Of a DNA stretch of 9,540 bases, positions 5,069 to 9,540 are shown one piece after another. Position 1 is the stretch's first letter. Every line of letters starts with the position of its first letter. Both the position numbers and the translations under genes were made by a program. Source of the DNA: Actinomycetes bacterium (GTDB lineage Bacteria > Actinomycetota > Actinomycetes > Actinomycetales > Cellulomonadaceae); contig JAEWYD010000029.1 in assembly GCA_023462275.1 (NCBI GenBank), positions 1 to 9,540 on the forward strand, in the 5' to 3' direction. The notes beneath the pieces are model-generated. The model was not told where the DNA came from. It searched no databases and saw only the letters and a list, made by a program, of their open reading frames with translations.

Positions 5069-6379
5069 GTGGCCCCGCTCCCCCTCCGCCCGGAGTCTGC
5101 CGTCGGGGCTCCCGCCGCCGGTGCCCGCTCCGACGGTCGGGTCCAGGGCGCGGACGGCCTGCGCGCCTTCGCCGCGTGCTGGGTCGTCGGCTCGCACCTC
5201 TTCCAGCGGCTCGACCTCACGTCGCAGGCACCCTGGCTCCAGGACGTCCAGCTCGTGATGATGAAGGGCGCTTTCGGGGTCAGCATCTTCTTCGTGCTGT
5301 CGGGGATGCTGCTGAGCCTGCCGTTCTGGCGGGCGTACCTGACCGGCCGGCCGTTCCCTCGCCCGGGCCAGTACGCGCGACGCCGTCTCGCCCGCATCGC
5401 ACCTGGCTACTACCTGAGCCTCGCCGTGACGTCGGTGGTCGCACTCGCGGTCGGCGCGGACGCCCCGTACCGGCTCGCGCGGCTGCTCGCGGGCGCGACG
5501 TTCACCTCGGGGTTCCACTGGGTCACGTTCTTCCCCGTGCCCATCAACGGCCCGCTGTGGTCGATCGGCTTCGAGGTCGTGAGCTACGTCCTCATGCCGC
5601 TGGCCATGTGGGGCCTCTTCCGGTTCCGGCGGCGCGGGACCCGGCTGGCGCTGGGCTACTGGGTGGTGGTCGTCGGCCTGGTCCTCGCCGTCAACCAGTG
5701 GGTCGTGACCACCTTCGTGCCCGACGCCGACGGCCGCGGCTGGCAGTACGGCATGGTGGGCGGGGCGAAGGAGTGGATGCCGTCCTACAACCCGGTGGGG
5801 TTCTTCGCGCACTTCTGCGTGGGCATCGCCACGGCAGCGGCGATCACCTGGTGGCGGCTGCGGCGGGGCGCCCGACAGCACTGGGCGTTCGACGTGCTCG
5901 CGGCCGCTGGCGTTGCCGGCGGGTCAGCCCTCACGTGGGTGGTCCGCGAGCCACCGGAGCCGGAGTACCTGACGAACTTCCAGGGGCAGCCGTACCGCTT
6001 CCCGCTGTTCGCACTCGCCGTCGCTGTCGCGCTGGTCGGCCTGGCGCACTCGCGGGTCCTGGGCGGCCTCGTCGACAACCGCGTGGCGCGCTACGTCGCG
6101 GCGATCTCGTTCGGCGTGTACGTGTGGCACTACCTGATCATCGAGATGGTCGCCGGCCGCACCGGCGACTTCGTCTACGGCGGCATCACGGACCCCGGGC
6201 GCTTCGCCGCCCTGTCCGTGCTCGTGCTCGCCCTCACACTCGCGGTGGCGAGCGCGTCGTGGCGGTGGCTCGAGCGCCCGGTCCTCACGTCGCGGTGGGC
6301 GCGGGGCGCGCCCCGGACGAGCCCGGAGGCGCCCCGCGCGGTGGAGGACCGGGCGCCGGACCTCAGGCCAGCCGGCTGA
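5069..6379 (+). CDS. Acyltransferase 3 family integral membrane protein (OafA/YrhL-like)
   Basis: The protein has 436 residues with about ten hydrophobic segments and no separate C-terminal SGNH domain. Family marks in order are GLRAFAACWVVGSHL (30-44) with the R32 and H43 pair expected at the active site, GAFGVSIFFVLSGMLL (67-82), RRLARIAPGYYLSL (105-118), NGPLWSIGFEVVSYVL (160-175) with E169, and SFGVYVWHYLI (347-357) and WRWLERPVLT (398-407) at the end. By family knowledge such proteins move acyl groups, often acetyl, across the membrane onto sugars, cell-wall or secreted glycans. The acceptor cannot be told, since no polysaccharide genes lie next to it. The position usually Asp in GVDxFF is Ser72, a common variant. 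The GTG at 5069 is the family-consistent start and sits 6 bases after TACCGT. The last 17 bases overlap the end of the convergent dipeptidase gene. Confidence 0.93.
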   Translation: MAPLPLRPESAVGAPAAGARSDGRVQGADGLRAFAACWVVGSHLFQRLDLTSQAPWLQDVQLVMMKGAFGVSIFFVLSGMLLSLPFWRAYLTGRPFPRPGQYARRRLARIAPGYYLSLAVTSVVALAVGADAPYRLARLLAGATFTSGFHWVTFFPVPINGPLWSIGFEVVSYVLMPLAMWGLFRFRRRGTRLALGYWVVVVGLVLAVNQWVVTTFVPDADGRGWQYGMVGGAKEWMPSYNPVGFFAHFCVGIATAAAITWWRLRRGARQHWAFDVLAAAGVAGGSALTWVVREPPEPEYLTNFQGQPYRFPLFALAVAVALVGLAHSRVLGGLVDNRVARYVAAISFGVYVWHYLIIEMVAGRTGDFVYGGITDPGRFAALSVLVLALTLAVASASWRWLERPVLTSRWARGAPRTSPEAPRAVEDRAPDLRPAG

Positions 6380-7733
6380 GCAGCAGGGCCTCGGCGAGCA
6401 CCGCCTTCTCCAGCTCCCCGAGGTGCACGGACTCGTTCGCGGAGTGCGCCCGCGAGTCCGGGTCCTCCACCCCGGTGACGAGCACCGTCGTGTCGGGGAA
6501 GACCTCGAGGAAGTCGGCGACCAGCGGGATCGACCCGCCGAGGCCCACGTCGACGACGTCGGCGCCCCACGCCTCGCCGTAGGCGGTGCGCGCCGTCTGC
6601 GCCAGGTCGGAGTCGGCCTCGCCCGCCCACGGCCGGCCCAGCTCGCCGTCGTGCACCGTCACCCGCGTCCCGAACGGGGCGTGCGTCTCGAGGTGCGCCC
6701 GCAGCGCGGCCATCGCGGCGGCCGGGTCCTGCCCGGGCGCGATCCGCAGCGAGAGCTTCGCCCGGGCCGTCGGCAGCAGGGTGTTGGACGAGAGCGCGAC
6801 CGTCGGCGCGTCCAGGCCGATCACGGAGAGCGCGGGCTTGGTCCACAGCCGTGCGGTCAGCGAGCCGGTGCCGACGAGCTCGACGCCCGGCAGCACCGAC
6901 GCGTCGGCGCGCAGGTCCGCCTCGGCGTAGTCGACGGCGGGGTCGGGCGCGGAGACGAGCCCCGCGACGGCGACGTCCCCGGCGTCGTCGTGCAGCGTCG
7001 CCACCAGCCGGCACAGGGCGGTGAGGGCGTCCATGATCGGGCCCCCGTACATGCCGGAGTGGATCGCGTGCCCCAGGACCGCCACCTCGACCTCGCAGTC
7101 GACGAGCCCGCGCAGGCTCGTCGTGAACGCCGGGACGCCGACCTTCCAGTTGACCGAGTCGGCGAGGACCACGAGGTCCGCGGCGAGCAGGTCGCGGTGC
7201 TCGCGGAGGAAGTCCACGAACGTCGGCGAGCCGACCTCCTCCTCGCCCTCGACGAAGACCGTCACGCCGACGGGGCTGTCGCCGAGCGCGCGCAGGGCGC
7301 CGAGGTGCGCCACGACGCCCGCCTTGTCGTCGGCGGCGCCGCGCCCGTAGAGGCGCCCGGCCTGCTCCGTCGGCTCGAAGGGCTCGGTGTCCCAGTCCTC
7401 GCGCGCGCCGGTGGGCTGCACGTCGTGGTGCGCGTACAGCAGGACGGTCGGCGCGCCGTCCCGCGCGGGCCGGCGGCCGCCGACGGCCGGCCTGCTCTCG
7501 AGGCCGTCAGCGCGGCGAGCGGTCAGCACGCGGACCTCGGGGAGCACCTCGCGGAGCAGGTCGGCCACGGTCTCGGCCGACCGCGCCACCTCGGCCTGGT
7601 CGAACGTGGCGCTCGAGATGCTCGGGATGCGCACGAGCGCCTCGAGATCGGAGCGGGTGCGGGCGAAGCCGGCGCGCACGGCGTCACGCAGGTGGGCGAC
7701 GTCGGGGCTGACGGCGGGAGGGTTCGTGGTCAC
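6363..7733 (-). CDS. M20 family dipeptidase/peptidase
   Basis: The protein has 456 residues from GTG 7733; an in-frame TTG at 7742 would add three residues. It is a cytosolic dinuclear-zinc peptidase of the carnosinase/M20 dipeptidase group. All expected metal and catalytic residues are visible: H102 and D104 in YAHHDVQP, bridging D135 in GRGAADDKAG (130-139), the general-base E165 and ligand E166 in EGEEEVGS (162-169), D192 in VVLADS, and H430 in SRAHSANE. The dimerisation domain lies between about 205 and 320 and contains AIHSGMYGGPIMDAL (223-237). The role is probably hydrolysis of dipeptides for amino-acid recycling; the exact substrate is unknown. The start has no Shine-Dalgarno site but a TAGCGT box 8 bases upstream, so the message is leaderless or nearly so. 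It is divergent from the DUF3043 gene with only 40 bases between them, and its 3' end overlaps the acyltransferase gene by 17 bases. Confidence 0.94.
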   Translation of the reverse strand: MTTNPPAVSPDVAHLRDAVRAGFARTRSDLEALVRIPSISSATFDQAEVARSAETVADLLREVLPEVRVLTARRADGLESRPAVGGRRPARDGAPTVLLYAHHDVQPTGAREDWDTEPFEPTEQAGRLYGRGAADDKAGVVAHLGALRALGDSPVGVTVFVEGEEEVGSPTFVDFLREHRDLLAADLVVLADSVNWKVGVPAFTTSLRGLVDCEVEVAVLGHAIHSGMYGGPIMDALTALCRLVATLHDDAGDVAVAGLVSAPDPAVDYAEADLRADASVLPGVELVGTGSLTARLWTKPALSVIGLDAPTVALSSNTLLPTARAKLSLRIAPGQDPAAAMAALRAHLETHAPFGTRVTVHDGELGRPWAGEADSDLAQTARTAYGEAWGADVVDVGLGGSIPLVADFLEVFPDTTVLVTGVEDPDSRAHSANESVHLGELEKAVLAEALLLSRLA

Positions 7734-7741
7734 GGCGTCCA

Positions 7742-7747
7742 ACGCTA
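7742..7747 (-). promoter_or_regulatory. -10 element of the dipeptidase gene
   Basis: TAGCGT on the minus strand ends 8 bases before GTG 7733, with no ribosome binding site between them. This suggests a leaderless or 1-2 base leader transcript. It stands back to back with the TACCCT box of the plus-strand gene, only 14 bases away. Confidence 0.45.
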
Positions 7748-7761
7748 CCCGCGGGCTCGAC

Positions 7762-7767
7762 TACCCT
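7762..7767 (+). promoter_or_regulatory. -10 element of the DUF3043 gene (leaderless start)
   Basis: TACCCT lies exactly 6 bases (GAACGC) before GTG 7774, and no Shine-Dalgarno sequence precedes the start. The spacing is the same as at 5069 and 8434. Confidence 0.55.
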
Positions 7768-7773
7768 GAACGC

Positions 7774-8349
7774 GTGGCTTCCCGCATCCGCCCGTCCCAG
7801 GTCCCCGAGGTCCCCCAGCCGAGCCGGCCGGGTGGCAAGGGCCGGCCGACGCCGAAGCGCAAGGTGGCGCAGGCCGCCAACCGACGCCCCCTCGTGCAGG
7901 ACGCCCGGACGTCGGCCAAGGCGTCGCGGACGGCGGCCCGCGAGCAGCGCGACCGCGAGTACCAGGCCTTGCGCTCGGGGGACGCGCGCAACTTCCCGGC
8001 CCGCGACCAGGGCCCGGTCCGGGCCTGGGTGCGCGACTGGGTGGACGCCCGTCGGGGCTGGCGCGAGTGGGCGGTGCCGATCGCGGTGGTGGCGTTCATG
8101 CTGTCGATCGTCTCGACGGCGAACCCGTACCTGTACTTCGGCGTGAACATCCTCATCTGGGTGCTGATGATCTGGATGATCGTCAGCTCCGTCCTCTTCG
8201 TCCGCAAGATCAAGCGGCTGGCGACCGCCAAGTTCGGCGTCGCCAAGATCCCGCCGGGCATCGGGATGTACGGGCTCTCCCGCTCCCTGATGCTGCGTCG
8301 CAGCCGGCTGCCCCGTCCGCGCGTCGAGCGCGGCGCCGAGGTGCACTGA
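7774..8349 (+). CDS. DUF3043 family actinobacterial membrane protein
   Basis: The protein has 191 residues from GTG 7774. Its N-terminal half is strongly basic and hydrophilic (GGKGRPTPKRK at 20-30, then an Arg/Ala/Gln-rich stretch to about 65) and is followed by the family block NFPARDQGPVRAWVRDWVDAR (73-93). Two membrane helices follow (about 99-114 and 122-143), separated by a short NPYLYFG turn, then a basic KIKRLATAKFG segment and a basic tail. This is the DUF3043 layout (PF11241), found in most actinobacteria and of unknown function. The basic N-terminus should be cytoplasmic. In M. tuberculosis, as I recall, a member (Rv2206) sits beside glycerate kinase and the HesB protein, the same families as in this window. 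It has its own leaderless-type promoter, divergent from the dipeptidase, and is followed by the aldo/keto reductase after 84 bases. Confidence 0.9.
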   Translation: MASRIRPSQVPEVPQPSRPGGKGRPTPKRKVAQAANRRPLVQDARTSAKASRTAAREQRDREYQALRSGDARNFPARDQGPVRAWVRDWVDARRGWREWAVPIAVVAFMLSIVSTANPYLYFGVNILIWVLMIWMIVSSVLFVRKIKRLATAKFGVAKIPPGIGMYGLSRSLMLRRSRLPRPRVERGAEVH

Positions 8350-8392
8350 GCGGCTCCTGCCGGGACGGCGACGGGCGCGGGTCGGCGCTGCG

Positions 8393-8422
8393 AGCGTCGA
8401 ATCGATTCGCGCGCGCGACGCT
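8393..8422. promoter_or_regulatory. Palindromic operator candidate upstream of the aldo/keto reductase
   Basis: CGAATCGATTCG at 8398-8409 is a perfect 12-bp palindrome, unusually A/T-rich for its surroundings. An overlapping inverted repeat pairs AGCGTCG (8393-8399) with CGACGCT (8416-8422). Together they cover the expected -35 region and reach the -10 box at 8422-8427. If transcription starts at the ATG, this DNA is not transcribed, so a protein-binding site is likelier than an RNA structure. Confidence 0.45.
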
Positions 8423-8427
8423 AGGCT
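8422..8427 (+). promoter_or_regulatory. -10 element of the aldo/keto reductase gene (leaderless start)
   Basis: TAGGCT lies exactly 6 bases (GACGGC) before ATG 8434, with no clear Shine-Dalgarno sequence. This fits a leaderless mRNA. Confidence 0.6.
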
Positions 8428-8433
8428 GACGGC

Positions 8434-9459
8434 ATGAAGCATCGATTCCTCGGCAGCAGCGGGCTGCAGCTCTCGGAGATCGCCTACGGCAACTGGATCA
8501 CCCACGGTGGCCAGGTCGAGGCCGACGCCGCGACGGCGTGCGTCCACGCGGCGCTCGACGCCGGGATCACCACGTTCGACACCGCCGACGTCTACATGAA
8601 CGGCGCGGCCGAGGAGGTCCTCGGCGCGGCCCTGGCGGGCGTGCAGCGGCGCGACCTCGAGATCGCCACGAAGGTCTTCTGGCCGACGGGCAACAAGGGC
8701 CCGAACGACTCCGGCCTCTCCCGCAAGCACATCATGGAGTCCATCGACGCCTCGCTGCGCCGCCTGCGCACGGACTACGTCGACCTCTACCAGGCGCACC
8801 GGTTCGACGACGCCACGCCGCTCGAGGAGACCATGGTCGCCTTCGCCGACGTCGTCCGGCAGGGCAAGGCGCTCTACATCGGCGTGAGCGAGTGGACGGC
8901 CGACCAGCTGCGCGCCGGGCAGGCGCTCGCCCGCGAGCTGCGGGTTCCCCTCGTCTCCAACCAGCCGCAGTACTCGATGCTCTGGCGCGTCGTCGAGGCA
9001 GAGGTCGTGCCGACGTCGGTCGAGCTCGGCATCAGCCAGATCGTCTTCTCCCCCGTGGCCCAGGGCGTGCTGACGGGCAAGTACCGGGCCGGCCAGCAGC
9101 CCCCCGCCGGCTCGCGCGCGACGGACCAGAAGGGCGGGGGCGCGATGTTCGTCAAGCGCTTCCTCGACCAGCCCGAGCTCCTCGACCGCGTCCAGGGGCT
9201 CCAGCCCGTCGCGGCCGAGCTGGGGCTCACGATGGCGCAGCTCGCCGTCGCGTGGGTGCTGCAGAACCAGAACGTCACGGCGGCGATCATCGGCGCGTCC
9301 CGCCCCGAACAGGTCGCCGAGAACGTCGCCGCCTCCGGCGTCGTCATCCCGCCGGAGCTCATGACGCGCATCGACGAGGTGCTCGGCGACGAGAGCGTCG
9401 AGCGTGACCCCGCGCGCACGGCGGAGAACTCGCCGCCGCGCGCGTCCTTCACCGCCTGA
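8434..9459 (+). CDS. Aldo/keto reductase, potassium-channel beta-subunit-like (AKR6-type)
   Basis: The protein has 341 residues, the full length for an NADPH-dependent aldo/keto reductase TIM barrel. The catalytic tetrad is complete: D49 in TTFDTADVY, Y54, K80 in IATKVF, and H122 in YQAHRFD. The N-terminus RFLGSSGLQLSEIAYGNW and the GGQVE that follows resemble the voltage-gated K+ channel beta-subunit/YghZ branch. NADPH-binding features include VSNQPQYSML, SPVAQGVLTGKY (late barrel loop) and the C-terminal IIGASRPEQVAENVAA, which normally grips the 2'-phosphate region. It reduces aldehydes or ketones, probably as a detoxifying enzyme; the physiological substrate is unknown. ATG 8434 begins the conserved first strand and has TAGGCT 6 bases upstream. 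A 12-bp palindrome just upstream suggests regulated expression. The last dozen residues (AENSPPRASFTA) are a disordered extension beyond the barrel. Confidence 0.94.
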   Translation: MKHRFLGSSGLQLSEIAYGNWITHGGQVEADAATACVHAALDAGITTFDTADVYMNGAAEEVLGAALAGVQRRDLEIATKVFWPTGNKGPNDSGLSRKHIMESIDASLRRLRTDYVDLYQAHRFDDATPLEETMVAFADVVRQGKALYIGVSEWTADQLRAGQALARELRVPLVSNQPQYSMLWRVVEAEVVPTSVELGISQIVFSPVAQGVLTGKYRAGQQPPAGSRATDQKGGGAMFVKRFLDQPELLDRVQGLQPVAAELGLTMAQLAVAWVLQNQNVTAAIIGASRPEQVAENVAASGVVIPPELMTRIDEVLGDESVERDPARTAENSPPRASFTA

Positions 9460-9485
9460 CGCCGCCCGGCCACCTGGGCCCGGCG
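9460..9485. terminator. Imperfect GC-rich hairpin after the aldo/keto reductase
   Basis: Starting at the base after the stop codon, CGCCG (9460-9464) pairs with CGGCG (9481-9485), and inside it GGCC pairs with GGCC around a 5-base loop, leaving a 3-base bulge. There is no T tract. It sits between convergent genes and may serve as a weak terminator. Confidence 0.3.
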
Positions 9486-9501
9486 CGCCGCCCGAGAGGG
9501 C

Positions 9502-9540
9502 TCAGCGCGTCGGGTCCAGCGCCGACCGCAGGGCCACGGG
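9502..9540 (-). CDS. C-terminal end of an unidentified minus-strand gene (partial)
   Basis: Read on the minus strand from the window edge, an open frame gives PVALRSALDPTR and stops with TGA at 9502-9504. Codons end in G or C as expected for this genome, and it would converge on the reductase gene with a hairpin between them. Twelve residues are too few to assign a function, and the frame itself is only probable. Confidence 0.4.
   Translation of the reverse strand, partial: PVALRSALDPTR

Noticed and set aside
6423..7769. 448-residue open frame on the plus strand opposite the dipeptidase
   Set aside because: The dipeptidase on the other strand has every catalytic residue; this frame is an Arg/Val-rich shadow with no recognisable domain.
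8350..8392. Possible terminator after DUF3043 (GCCG/CGGC)
   Set aside because: The stem is only 4 bp with no T-rich run.
7684..8799. 371-residue minus-strand frame across DUF3043 and the aldo/keto reductase
   Set aside because: It spans two well-supported plus-strand genes and the promoter between them, and resembles no family.

Overview
The window comes from a high-G+C actinobacterium. Most genes sit at roughly 70-80% G+C, the wobble positions are almost all G or C, and GTG starts are common. The gene families (DUF3043, PLDc_N membrane protein, stand-alone ErpA-type HesB protein) are typical of Actinomycetota. The protein style suggests Micrococcales (Cellulomonas or Isoptericola relatives), but the genus is a guess.

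Layout. Positions 1-853 (+) carry the C-terminal 128 residues of a polymorphic toxin with a CdiA-type tRNase domain, followed 19 bases later by an unrecognised 148-residue protein that is the likely immunity partner. This pair is visibly lower in G+C (about 61% over six sampled 60-base lines) and ends at a perfect 15-bp hairpin (880-912). Beyond the hairpin lie housekeeping genes. An ErpA/HesB iron-sulfur carrier (-) and a glycerate kinase (-) come first. Divergent from these is quinolinate synthase nadA (+), closely followed by a DJ-1/PfpI isonitrile-hydratase-like protein (+). These converge, sharing a CTAG stop, on a small two-helix PLDc_N membrane protein (-). Then come a membrane acyltransferase (+), an M20 dipeptidase (-) that overlaps it tail to tail, a DUF3043 membrane protein (+), an aldo/keto reductase (+), and the last 12 codons of a further minus-strand gene at the right edge.

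How the genes relate. ErpA delivers Fe-S clusters and NadA is a [4Fe-4S] enzyme, so their proximity makes biochemical sense. The erpA / glycerate kinase / DUF3043 neighbourhood resembles a conserved actinobacterial block (compare Rv2204c-Rv2206 of M. tuberculosis, from memory). The toxin-immunity pair looks like an accessory module lying against it. Several genes (starts at 5069, 7774 and 8434) have a TAnnnT -10 box exactly 6 bases before the start codon and no Shine-Dalgarno sequence, which points to leaderless mRNAs.

I found no tRNA, rRNA, CRISPR array, insertion sequence or riboswitch. No gene-free stretch exceeds 140 bases. The most interesting items are the toxin-immunity pair with its unassigned immunity family, the leaderless architecture, and a 12-bp palindrome just upstream of the reductase promoter.
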